A stretch of DNA of 64,000 nt from Chloranthus sessilifolius (Eukaryota > Streptophyta > Magnoliopsida > Chloranthales > Chloranthaceae), in contig CM037587.1 of the NCBI GenBank assembly GCA_021018995.1, positions 69,583,604-69,647,603 of the forward strand, in the 5' to 3' direction. The number at the start of each line of letters is the position of its first letter. The stretch's first letter is position 1. The translations under genes were made by a program, and so were the position numbers. Shown here piece after piece: positions 31,038-41,112 of this stretch. Under the pieces are notes generated by a model that saw only the letters and a list, made by a program, of their open reading frames with translations, was not told the origin of the DNA and made no database searches.

Positions 31038-32491
31038 CATGGCAGGTGTGCCAATGAAATGAGTTAATGCTAGTGCAGCAATATTGAAAAAGGTTTTTGA
31101 AAATAAAGTGATTTCCCACCTAATTTTTGAAAAAAAAAGAGGAAATTAAAAACTTTTTAAAACTGAAATGAGCTATAATTTTAACATTTTTCATGAAGCA
31201 AATGTCAAGAATTTTCAAAAATTGATGTTTAGTGAACTTGAACGGAGAGAAAACTGTGAGGATACACCCCAGAAATTTGATGGAAGGCCATACCTAGTGA
31301 GATTTGGGCCTGAAAAATTTTCCTTGAAGAGTGTCTTGGTAATTTTTCTGCTCCAAGGACTGATTGGATCTAGTTTCGATCACTAGAAGTTAGGCAAATC
31401 CAAATTAAAATAGCTTGACAGCATTCATGACATTGAAGACATGAAGTAAGGCCACCCCTTTGATAGTTTGAGCTTAAAAGGTCCCACCTTTGAACTGCCC
31501 TTGATACACACCATTTGAGCTTTAAAATTCCCAATTTTCTTTGATAATAATCAGAAAATTTGAACCCAAAACCTCAGTGACCTGATGCAGCCTGACCCTC
31601 ACTTTGAGATTTCAGAAGGTATAGCTGGTTTGATGGTTGGTTGAGAAAGAAGAAAGCACATTTGGTAGTGTTGTGGCATTCCAACCCATAAAAAGAAAAA
31701 TAGAGAAAAATATAAAAAAGAAAAGCATAATAAAATTTAAAAAAAAAAAGAAAAAAAAAAGAAAAAGAAAAACAGAAAAGCAAAATAAAAAGAATGAGAA
31801 AGAAAAGTCATTTCATTGAAAGACTGAAAAGAGTATTAGAAACTGATCACTTCAAATCTGAATATTCAAGAAGTAGATGGAATTGTGCTGAAAAGAAGAA
31901 GGTATTGTCTAGACCACCTCCTTACTTTTACTGATTTTTCAATTTGAATCATTTTTACCCCATTATTCTTTTACAAATTTCACCCATAAGCCACATTACA
32001 ACCTAATAATAAAAAAAACCCTACTGATCTTAAATGGATTGAGCTGTCATGTGGAGATGAGGATTTATTTAATCTATGGTAAAAAGAGTTAGAAAATTTT
32101 AGGAGTTAGAAAATTTTAGGAGTTAGAGCAATGCCTATGCTCATGCTTGTAGTCCTATTTGAGGGCTGTAACTGTTCTTGAGCTATGTGAGAAATGATGC
32201 ACCCTTCTACTTTTGTTGTGAGTGAACAATCCTGATAAGATTTGCGTCTGAAATCAATGTTGTTTGGGGTATTATCAAAATAGAATTCTTAAATTAAAGG
32301 TGAGCTCTGCATCAATTTTCAGACATAATGCCTTGACATGAACTTATTGATGATGAAGGAATTATAGCTGAATTTCATGTTTTAAACTGATGATTTTTCT
32401 GCTGAAAATCCTCAAAAATTGAAGGGGTATGGTGTGGAATTTATTTCATTTCACTTAAACTCTGTTTTAACATGTTGCATAAGTATTAACT

Positions 32492-32625
32492 GATTTTATT
32501 GGAGAAGTTTGTGGGTACCTTCACTGAAAACCCTCAGGAGACTTCACTCCTCCACTAGGGATCACCTAGGGGTTCAAAAGGCTTGATGCATATACTAAAT
32601 GCATCTGTGCTCCCTACAAAACTGG
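32492..32625 (+). other. Conserved 3' UTR block, copy in C
   Basis: Same ordered segments as A and B, with CTCAGGAGACTTCACTCC and GGATCACCTAGGGG intact. Confidence 0.7.
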
Positions 32626-32673
32626 CATTTTGGTTTTCTTTATTCTTCCTTTGCTCAGGGACTAGCAACGCAT

Positions 32674-32685
32674 AGGTTTTGCGGG
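32674..32685 (+). other. Polypurine tract of C
   Basis: AGGTTTTGCGGG, slightly decayed, two bases before the TG chosen as LTR start (TGTG context; the start could be 32686). Confidence 0.65.
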
Positions 32686-32932
32686 TGTGTTAATCTCTGA
32701 AAAGTACCACTTTTCACCCCTTAACATAAGCTTTGGTAGACCTATGAGTGGACAAATAAATGCTTGTTGAGTATGTCTTGTAGATAACAATAAAAGGCAG
32801 CCGTAGTGTAGAAATCCATCGCTCAGTGCAGTACAGACCCAACAATGGCCCACTTAGAGCATGCAGCTACAACAAAGCAGCTTTGAAGGAGTGAAAATAG
32901 GCTGAAAACAACCTGTTTAGAGGTTACTGGAA

Positions 32933-33290
32933 CCTGTCGATAGGATCTAAAGGCTGAAAAAAGGAAGAAGTCGTAAGGATGGGAGAATTCAATAGGATCC
33001 GGAACCTATCGCGCAGTCGGAAACAAAACGGGAGCATCCTATCGAATGGTTGCCAGAGCTTGAACAAAACCTATAAAAAAGTTTGAAAACCTGTCGATAG
33101 GAGCCATAGTAGAACTTATCGAAACTTATTACGCATAAATCAACCTATCGAACACACCAGATGAAAGTTGTAGATGCTGGAGCTTTATTTTCAGCACCAA
33201 CCTATCGGAACCTATCGAAAGGATCTTGAATCCTAGTGAAAGGAATAAAAGGCCGGTTTGGAATCTGTCAAAAGCCTTAAGAACCTATCG
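32933..33290 (+). repeat. CCTATCGATAGG motif array in U3 of C
   Basis: Near-complete palindromes CCTGTCGATAGG at 32933-32944 and 33090-33101. Half sites CCTATCGA/CCTATCGG are near 33005, 33038, 33143, 33201, 33211 and 33283, with TTATCGAAA near 33115. Spacing is irregular, about 10-60 bases. The array ends about 260 bases before the TATA box. Confidence 0.85.
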
Positions 33291-33553
33291 AAATTGACTG
33301 AAGGACTTCTCAGAAAAGCTGTTGTTCATACACTACAAGTTGGTGACCTACTACACGCAATCTGAGGAACTTTGGTGGCCGGCACAAAGTTTCTTGAAGT
33401 GCCCTGGGAAACCCTAACCGACCCACGTGCTCTCCCCCAACTCTAACTAACTAAGAGAACCTTCTAGAAGGGGAATAAAAGAGGAAATGATAGAATTATT
33501 CCAGTTGAGCTGTGATTGGCGGGAAAAACAGATCCGATGCTGAAGGGGAGAGC

Positions 33554-33561
33554 TATATAAG
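33554..33561 (+). promoter_or_regulatory. TATA box of C's LTR
   Basis: TATATAAG in AGAGC context, comparable to TATATAAG in S (6026) and TATATAAA in B. Confidence 0.65.
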
Positions 33562-34025
33562 GAGGGAAGCTGCCAGAAAAAGGGGGGATCAATACTGGAG
33601 ATTAGAGTTTGCATTAAAATTCTCTATTCTTCCTTTTTTGCTCAACTATGGTTGGCTAATTTCTTTGGGGCAGCAAGGAGTGAGGTTAGATCTGTAATTG
33701 GAGAGAGTTGAGAGTGTTATTGAGGGTCAGATGATGCATAGACTACAAATCTGAGAGCATTTCATTGTATAGTGAGTTTTGTTTCAATGCAATGTTGGTT
33801 TTATTATTTTAATTAGATCCATAATTCATCTGGTTTTATTTGGTGCTCGATCAGATTTGTGTAGATGGGAATAGCTCACCCACTTAACTGGTAGACCTCT
33901 TGGATACCATTTGATCTCCCTAGATCTGATATTCCTGCAATTGCCTATGTCTGTGGCCTGACAGTTGCAACATTTATAGTGATTATAATGTTCTGATGGA
34001 AACCTGAGAATGGGGTGAATCTATT

Positions 34026-34063
34026 GGATGATCTGTGACCATTAAAGCGGACAGATCATAGCC
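34026..34063 (+). other. Conserved LTR hairpin in C
   Basis: One copy with an extended inner stem ATCTGT/ACAGAT around GACCATTAAAGCGG. The stem bases differ from B's (CCTGT/ACAGG) but pairing is kept. Confidence 0.65.
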
Positions 34064-34597
34064 TTAAGATCAATCCAAATCTCTGGCTTAGATCAAATCC
34101 TTTTACCTTGCAGTTGTGCTTATAGCCAAATGAGAGATTGATGCATTCTGAATTCTTTGTGATACTATCAGCTGAATCCAATTGCAGTAAGACCAAATTC
34201 CAAGTAGTTTCTCTCCATTTTCTGTTTCCAATTTCACCAAATATTCCCCTCACTTGCAAGATATGAACTCTGGATTTAATCTCAATTCATTTCTGCATTT
34301 AATTGTGTTTTTGTAGTTTAGTTTAAAGTGACAATCCCTGAAAACCTCTTCTCTCACTTTTACTATTTTAGTATTCGGTAGGGGGCCAAATCTGCTTTAG
34401 ATCTGGAGATTTACTTAATTTTCAGTTCACATATCTCTGTGGACATATCCTTACTTACCCTTTATAACTTGCTACAATAGGCCCTGAATACTTGTAGGTT
34501 TGTGTGTCTGCTTGCCTTGGTGTGTGCAACAAATAGATCATTTAATTGTGTAATTTTAAACTTCTTTTTTAACACAAGGTAAGAAGCCAACACATGC

Positions 34598-36144
34598 CTA
34601 GCAACACCATGGTCAAATTTTTATTTTTTCCTCTTTTCCTCATTTATTGTGTGTTGTTGGGGCTGAACCTCAACTCCATTATTTTATCCTTGTTATTCTA
34701 TATCAGGAATGAATCTATTGGTTCTTCTACACTCACATTTTTTTCTTTTTCACTCTCCATGGCCTCCTCAGCTGCCCTGCCCACTAAATTATCAATCACC
34801 CTGCCACTCCTTAGGGTAGTGATTACATTAGCCTCCTCATAGGTAGAGGAGCCTTCTCCAATCATGTATTGCACTTTAGGTTTGCACAATGGTTGACTAG
34901 GCAACCTGCCCTCCTCTCTCTTGTTCACAGTTTGTGCCAAGTTTCCCAGATTTTGTATTGATGCCAACATTTGCTCTTCAAAGGAACAAGATTTGGTTGT
35001 GGTGGGGGCAAGAGCAAATGATTTAGCTGTGGGGCAGGCAACTGAAAATTCTGCCTAGGTATATATCCTTAGTTAAATTGAGACTGAGGTCTGTATGGAG
35101 CTGCCAACTGCTGTTACTAGGACTGTTGGTATGTGTCTTGTCTTCACCTCAGATTTGAGTGGTTTCTCCATGTGTACCCAGCAGGTTGTTGCCCATATGC
35201 CTGGGCAGCATTGGCATGTTCCATAACTAATTCAGGGAACTGATTGGGTGATGGACATTTTTGAAGTGAATGTGTGAGAGATTGGCATATCAGACATGCC
35301 TCTTCCACTTGTACAGCCATCTTAGGTTGCGTCACATTCATCAATTTATCAATGCATGCATGCCACCTCTAGGGGTGGATTCTTTAACCATTTTAGCTGG
35401 GGTCTGGCTGTCATTGCGAGATAGTGACTCCTGCTGCATGGAATTCTCACCTATAATGTGAAACAACTCCCATGCCTCATTGGCTATCTTGTGGAGGTAA
35501 CTATCCCCTAATGAGGCATCCACCATGTCCCTACTCTTGGGATTAATTCCTTGGTAAAAGACTTGTACAAGTTGTCACTGTGGAATTTGGTCGTGGGGAC
35601 ATTTTTTTAACATTTCTTGAAACCTCTCCAATGCCTTATAAAAATCTTCAGTTCAGGACTGAGTAAAAGACAGTATGTTTGTCATCATCTGACTAGTTTT
35701 ATTCGTGGGAAAAAATTTGGTCAGAAATTGTCTTTGGAGGTCACTCCATGTCTGGATGCTATTGGCTGGGAGCCTAGAGAGCCAGGTATTGGCTTTATCC
35801 TTTAGGGAAAAAGGAAAAAGCCTAAGTTTGGTGGCTTCATGTCCCAAGCCAGTAATATTAAATTTGGTGCAAAGTGCTAAGAATTAATCAATGTGCCTGT
35901 ATGGATCTTCCTTACTGAGCCCATGAAAAGATGGATGCATGTTAATAGTGGACTTAATTTCATAATTTCCCTCAACTGAAGGAAATTGTATACAAAAGGA
36001 AGATGTATAATACCCAGGTACATTGTATTCCTTTAGAGTCCTTTGCCTCTCAGCCATCACAACTGGCTTAGTTTCAACAATAGGGGCTGCTGTGTTGTTT
36101 CTCAGTGTAAGGACCCTTTCAACCTCAGGATTTAGAGGTTCCAA
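34598..36144 (-). pseudogene. Gag of element A
   Basis: Open pieces down the minus strand: 36144-35884 (start, IKSTINMHPSFHGLSKEDP), 35847-35653 (retrotransposon gag core with LRLFPFSLKDKANTWLSRLP and TWSDLQRQFLTKFFP), 35526-35341, 35344-35144 (CCHC zinc knuckle CLICQSLTHSLQKC) and 34970-34698 (linker toward protease). At least five stops or frameshifts interrupt it. C is inserted just beyond at 34592. This is Athila-type gag, forming the particle core around the genomic RNA. Confidence 0.88.
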
Positions 36145-36493
36145 CTCAGGGTTAAGGGTCCTCTACCAAGCATACACACACAAAATCAGCAGGTAAAGAA
36201 AATACTCATAGCACACTAAAAAAATTACAAACAAAATTACAGCTAAACAGATTTGCAACTAAACTACTGACAGAGAATTCAATACAAATGGACTGAGTTT
36301 TAGGATAAAAGAAGTGCAAACAGAGCTAGCTGAACTCCAGCTGCAGCTCTAGCTTTTTCCATGCTGTTGTTATCCAGTTCTGTAAGAATTCCAACAAAAC
36401 TTAGTAGTACTTTTTATTCAATTAAAGGCACAGCTACAAAGAATTTTTTAAACTAAATTAAAATACAACTCAAGTCTACTAAAAAGAATAATA
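36145..36493 (-). other. Leader of A between PBS and gag
   Basis: About 350 non-coding bases. I see no motif cluster here. Confidence 0.55.
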
Positions 36494-36511
36494 TCCCCAG
36501 CAACGATGGCA
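36494..36511 (-). other. Primer-binding site, tRNA-Asp (A), decayed
   Basis: The minus strand reads TGCCATCGTTGCTGGGGA against the intact TGGCGCCGTTGCCGGGGA. Several differences are CpG-to-TpG/CpA changes. It is six bases from the LTR end. Confidence 0.85.
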
Positions 36512-36517
36512 AAAACT

Positions 36518-38362
36518 TGTTGGTTATCTCAAGTTGCTATTTGTTATTGGTTAGAAAATAGTGGTGAAGAAAAATAAATCAAAAAGTGAAGAGATGGAAA
36601 GTGGTTAAATTAGCAAGTTTGAAATACATAGCCTGCAAGATATAGGGTTGTTGAAGCAAGTTTTGAGTAGGTAAGAGTTTGTACCACAGAGAAATTAATC
36701 TAGAACCGAAAATGGGTTATATTAGTAGGCCTCCAGATATGGCTACAAATCTGGCAATCTTAGAAAGGGAGTTGAGTGTCACAACTACACTAAACTAACA
36801 CTAAAATAAGAGAAAGAAAGTACAATCCTATCCAAAAGAAAGGGTTAAGGAGAAGGTGGTGATGGTGTGTGTTAAAATAAAGATAAAATTGATGAGAAGT
36901 AGGCAATTAAGCTAAGGTTATTTCAGTTTTGTAACTCAGATTTTGGGCTGTCTCTGCAGCAGTCCTTCAAATGGCTACAAGCACATCTGAAAGGTGAAAG
37001 TATCTAATTCAACTCTTATGGTTTGACCTGGTCTCTTAAGGCTATAACCTGTCCACTTCAATGGTCACAGGCTATCCAATAGAGAGGATCAAACCACATG
37101 AATCAAATCTGAAAACTAATCTGATCCAAGAGAATGGCCTGATCTTAAGGCTATAACCTGTCCACTTAAATGGTCACTGATTATTCAATAAATTTCCTCC
37201 ACCTAATTGATCAAATCAGAAGATTAACATTATTACAGACACCATGTTTGCTAGGCTACAAGCTCAAGCATCCATGAGGGCAAATAGCTCTTGAAAAACT
37301 AGTGGAAACCATAGTTGTTCAAAGGCTATTTGGGAACTTAAATGTAGCTGGTCAGTGCTACAAAAAGGGTTGCAATGACTCAGCTCACAAGGCTACAATC
37401 TCTACAGAGAAACCAGATCTAACATCTGATGATGGTCATGTAAAATAGAGGGGAGTTGTTCCTCCTACAACCTCTCACAAGGCTACAAGCTCAAGTAGAG
37501 AGAAGAAGTATCCTTCTCAGATCTATGGCTTGGAATCACCCTAGGGCTATAGTCTATTCTCTCAAATGGTCACAGGCTATCCATAGAGGATTTCCAAGTC
37601 ACAGAGGTCTGAGATGGAACATGATAATTGCTGCTACCACCATGGTCACAAGGCTACAAGCTCAAGCTTCCATGGGAATTGAAAATCAGCTAAAATCCTA
37701 AGTGTATGGCACAGATCAAACAATACTATGGAAAAATAGGAAAACAACAGATAAACTAAGCATTAAAATCCAAATTTCATTGATTAAACAATACTTATAA
37801 TGAAATTTCTCAAGGCACCAGCCTTGTGCATAATAGCTCTCAACTACTCCCAGTGTATACAAGACCCATTACAAAAACTGCGTAAAACTAAGCCTAATTG
37901 CTTACAGAGGTCATAGCCAGCAAGTGCTGGGCTAAGGAAGAAGAGAAATGGAAAAGGAAGGTGATCAAACCCTAACCCTAATCTGCTAGAGCTCACAACT
38001 GACTCAGGTTGAAGGAGAGATATTTTTCCAAGTTAAATTTATAGCTTATATATTCAGTCATTGATGCCTTGGCTAAGAGAAGATTAAACCCTAATTTTAT
38101 GACAGACGTGACTTGGTTACAACCCTTGGATGCCTTGGGATGTGTGCATGGAGATAAGGGCCTCAAGATGTATGCCTTGGACCTAGGGAAATCCCTAAAA
38201 GGTCCCTGAGTATAGAATGAGAAGTGGAAAGCTCGAGCTTCACAGGGTTGACTTTGGTTCTTTAATTCATTCTCGCAGTTTACAGAGTGCTCGCGAGGTA
38301 AGATTTGGCTTGGAAAGCTCCTTGCTCACGCAAAAGGCTTTGAATTGTCGTGCAGAATGCTT
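36518..38362 (-). repeat. Truncated 5' LTR of A
   Basis: It matches the 3' LTR from its end to just past the TATA region and the first bases of the CTCGCG array (38224-38362). It then switches within a few bases into D's LTR. About 0.8 kb of the LTR start is missing. Confidence 0.85.
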
Positions 38363-38405
38363 TGAATTGGCAATCTGAAGTTTCGGGCTGACGTGAGGGC
38401 ATTTT

Positions 38406-38608
38406 GCCTAGCTTGTATAATATACATGCTAGGCCATTTCTGTAGGAATTTTGCCTAGCGTGTATAATATACACGCTACGCTATTTTCTGGAAGAATAAG
38501 GCCTAGCGTGTATAATATACACGCTAATCTAAATGGTCCCCATAGTGGGCTCTGAACTTCTCACAGGTATTGTACATATGCCTAGCGTGTGTAATATGCA
38601 CACTAGGC
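38406..38608 (+). repeat. D palindrome cluster 1 (5' LTR, four copies)
   Basis: Units at 38406-38434, 38453-38481, 38501-38529 and 38580-38608. The consensus unit is 29 bp: half site GCCTAGCGTGTATA, a central A, and the reverse complement of the half site. The fourth copy carries GTGTGTA/TATGCAC variants. It ends about 275 bases before the TATA box. Confidence 0.95.
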
Positions 38609-38883
38609 TTAGCTACAGTAACTGTGAGATTTTGCCCGAATTTCACTTTTGGAGTTTGACTTGTTGACCATCCCAATGTTCATGGTGGGTTTCCTTAGGA
38701 CTGTTGCACCCCCATTAACCCTATTTGCAACCCTCTAGCCATGTGAAACCCCACCCTATCATCTACCATTGAACCCCATTCCCACCTATCCATAACCTTG
38801 AAAAACCAAAAAACCTTTGATTTAGGATTACCTAATTGCTAATCTCATTAGCTCTTAAGTACTCCCCTAATCTACTCCTTTTC

Positions 38884-38891
38884 TATAAATA
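38884..38891 (+). promoter_or_regulatory. TATA box of D's 5' LTR
   Basis: TATAAATA in TTTTC context; the same box is at 57880-57887 in the 3' LTR. Confidence 0.7.
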
Positions 38892-39600
38892 GAGATGCAC
38901 CCCCTTTACTAAAGGCTTGAAAATTTCCAAGAGAGAGAAAAAGAGTAAGAGATCCCCTTCTCCCCATTGGTGCACAAAAAACCCATAAAAACTCTAGAAC
39001 TTTAGTTCATCTCTTACACTCTATTACCCATCACAAACCTTTGAGATTTAGCTAGAATTATCCACTAGCCTTCTTCCTCTACCTCTTAGCTACCAAGCCT
39101 TAGAGGTTAGAACCCATTTTCCAACCCCTAAAGCCAATGGAAGCTCCTCAAGTGCACCTATGCAAAGATCCACAGCCATGCTATAAGGGCCCGAGAGCTC
39201 CAACTCTCCCCTCTACTCCGTTACCTTCTTTGCTCTTCCTTTATCAAGGATTTAAGCTATTACACTGCCAAATTTTTGGTGTTTTCAGAGAGCTTGATAG
39301 GATCATAGTGTCTTCGGGTAAAAGGAAGCCTTTATTTATTTATTTTTATTTTGGCCATAAGTAGAGACCGCTTCCGAGATGGTTGATCGGGTGCCTAACA
39401 CCTTCTCGATCGATAACGGTAGCCCCCACCCAATAGCTTTTGGCGTTAGATCGATGAATCATAGTCATATTTTTGCACTTTGGTGCTTTTAATATTGATT
39501 TAGGCTTTCCGGGACACCAAAAGATCCGGTTGGAGACTTTAAAATTGTAGTAATGAGTGCATCATCACGACGAACTCGCGAGAGCCCATGGTTGTAGAGA

Positions 39601-39618
39601 TGGCGACTCTGCTGGGGA
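39601..39618 (+). other. Primer-binding site, tRNA-Arg (D)
   Basis: TGGCGACTCTGCTGGGGA is complementary to the 3' end of a plant tRNA-Arg and is the usual primer site of Ogre/Tat elements. Confidence 0.88.
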
Positions 39619-41112
39619 CTAGCTAGTAGAGCTTCCCCCTGAAGTTTGGCCTCTTTTGTTATTTTTAAAATTTTCACTAACATATGTTTTTTTTTTTTTT
39701 CCTTTCATACCCACCCCTACGATTTCGTCAAATTTTCTTACCCCTATGATTCCGTCTATTTTTACTCACCCTTACTTTTCCGTCATTTACGTGCCTTAGC
39801 CGATTGGCAGGCCTACTTGAGCACTGTTTTTACTTTCACTTATTTTCAGTCATTTACATGCCTTAGCAGATTGGCAGGCTTACTTGCGCATTTACACACC
39901 TTAGCTATTTGGCGAGCCTACTTGAGATTTTAAATTCTTGCATTCATATCCTACCAGTTGACACCGGCCCGTAGCGGCGACACGGGATCATCACAACCCA
40001 TTTTTGAATCTAAGAAAAATCCCCTTTAAAATTTGAATATTAAATTTTAACCTTAAAAGTGAACTAAGGGTCTTAATTTAGTTTGCGTTGGGTAGATTTT
40101 AAAAGGGTAGGAATTTAGGTAGCAATATAAACTTCCCAATACTTAGTACGACAGTAGCCCCTAGTGGTGATGATTCGAAAAAGTACCACCCCATTCAGTT
40201 TGCGTCGAAGGTATATAGGGTGGGTGACCGATCCAGTTACAAATCTTAAAACCCTTGGGGGAGATCGTTAGTCGTTAGAAATCAACCTTGTATCCCTAGG
40301 TCCGGACAGGAATGACACACAGCAACAAAGAAAATCTGCCCCTGGAAGCACCACTTCCTGAAAACTAAAAACTCATACCCAATTCAAGCTTGTTGTTTGC
40401 TGTCAAAATATATTATATAAACTATTTTTGCCAAGCGTGTATAATATACATGCTAGGTCAAAAACCCTAGAATTACCCTAGCATGTATAATATACACGCT
40501 AAGTAACAAATCCTCATATTTTGCTTAGCGTGTATAATATACACGCTAAGCCAAAATCTTCAGATTTCTAGCCTAGCATATATAATACATATGCTAAGTA
40601 TAATTCTTGCTAGGCAGCTCGAATCTGAGGCCTTTTTCGTTTCCCCGAGTCCTCCACTTAGCGGTTTAGTCCCTCCGGCAGATCCCACACGTCCCGACAC
40701 CCAATACGCCCTCACCGGTAAAGAGAGGTCACCCTCTTATTGACTTTTTTCGAGGGATCGAGTTGTCGTGTGGATTCCTGTGCCTTCACATGGATCAAGG
40801 GACTTCCCTTTTATTCTTCCGAAGTGCATCAGGGTCTTGTCGTGGGAAATATTTGGGGTGTGAGCACAGCTCGAAATGGGAATTCCAAGGCCCCGAAACT
40901 CATTATAGAAAGGTTCATTATCTTTATCTAAAAATCAAAATAAACAAAAATTGAAAAAAAATTAATTAAAATTAAACTGAAATCCAAAAATAAAGATAGC
41001 TTGTGCTGCCGATGCAACGGCATCGCCTTACCCTCCGTCATCCCGTAGAGGGAGGAGAAGATGGGTTTTTGGTCCTCACCCAAGGAGCCCGTACCCAACT
41101 CGCCAAAAAACC
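39619..41112 (+). other. Leader of D
   Basis: About 1.5 kb between PBS and gag without convincing coding sequence. A TTAGC-GATTGGCAGGC-type word repeats near 39792, 39862 and 39902. The second palindrome cluster lies inside. Confidence 0.6.
40430..40598 (+). repeat. D palindrome cluster 2 (leader, four copies)
   Basis: Units at 40430-40458, 40476-40504, 40523-40551 and 40571-40598. The third has a C-to-T change in the left arm (GCTTAG) matched by G-to-A in the right arm (CTAAGC). The fourth has GCATAT matched by ATATGC. These paired changes keep the palindrome. The cluster is about 515 bases upstream of the gag ORF. Confidence 0.93.

Larger units (their letters stand above)
30728..32673 (+). 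other. 3' UTR of C
   Basis: Non-coding, homologous to A and B in blocks. An A-rich low-complexity stretch lies at 31736-31800; ORFs across it are artefacts. A 20-base direct repeat (around TTAGAAAATTTTAGGAG) occurs at 32088-32125. Confidence 0.65.
27210..34592 (+). mobile_element. Element C: deleted Athila element inside A
   Basis: Inserted in A's gag-protease linker. Flanks TATGC (27205-27209) and CATGC (34593-34597) are a 5-bp duplication with one transition. The 3' LTR (1905 bp) is complete, but only about 116 bp of the 5' LTR remain. PBS and most of gag are gone; the protease, RT and RNase H parts persist, and integrase is joined by a second deletion to the end of the env-like ORF. It cannot transpose on its own. 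Confidence 0.88.
32688..34592 (+). repeat. 3' LTR of C
   Basis: Starts TGTTAATCTCTGAAAAG and ends AAGCCAACA. The first 120 bases and the region after 33830 are homologous to B's LTR. The middle (32880-33350) is not: here the CTCGCG array is replaced by the CCTATCGATAGG array. TATA box at 33554. Length 1905 bp. Confidence 0.88.
3646..38362 (-). mobile_element. Element A: minus-strand Athila retrotransposon, invaded three times
   Basis: Reading down the minus strand: truncated 5' LTR (38362-36518), tRNA-Asp PBS, gag, protease, RT, RNase H, integrase, env-like ORF, 3' UTR, polypurine tract, 3' LTR (8748-3646). The gene order, the PBS and the env-like ORF after integrase are those of the Athila lineage. 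The span contains inserts S, B and C; without them A would be about 15 kb. The low end abuts GCCTC (3641-3645), a possible target-site duplication whose partner is lost. Stops, frameshifts and an altered integrase active site make it defective. Confidence 0.85.
38363..39596 (+). repeat. 5' LTR of D, start missing
   Basis: Homologous to 57365-58595. It contains four palindrome copies (38406-38608), a TATA box at 38884-38891, and ends GGTTGTA where the 3' LTR has GGTTGCA. The PBS begins five bases later. Confidence 0.88.

Noticed and set aside
38406-38608. CRISPR-like array (29-bp repeats, regular spacers)
   Set aside because: Repeat length and spacing mimic a CRISPR, but the repeats are full palindromes in a plant LTR, vary between copies, recur in both LTRs with matching spacers, and no cas genes exist here.
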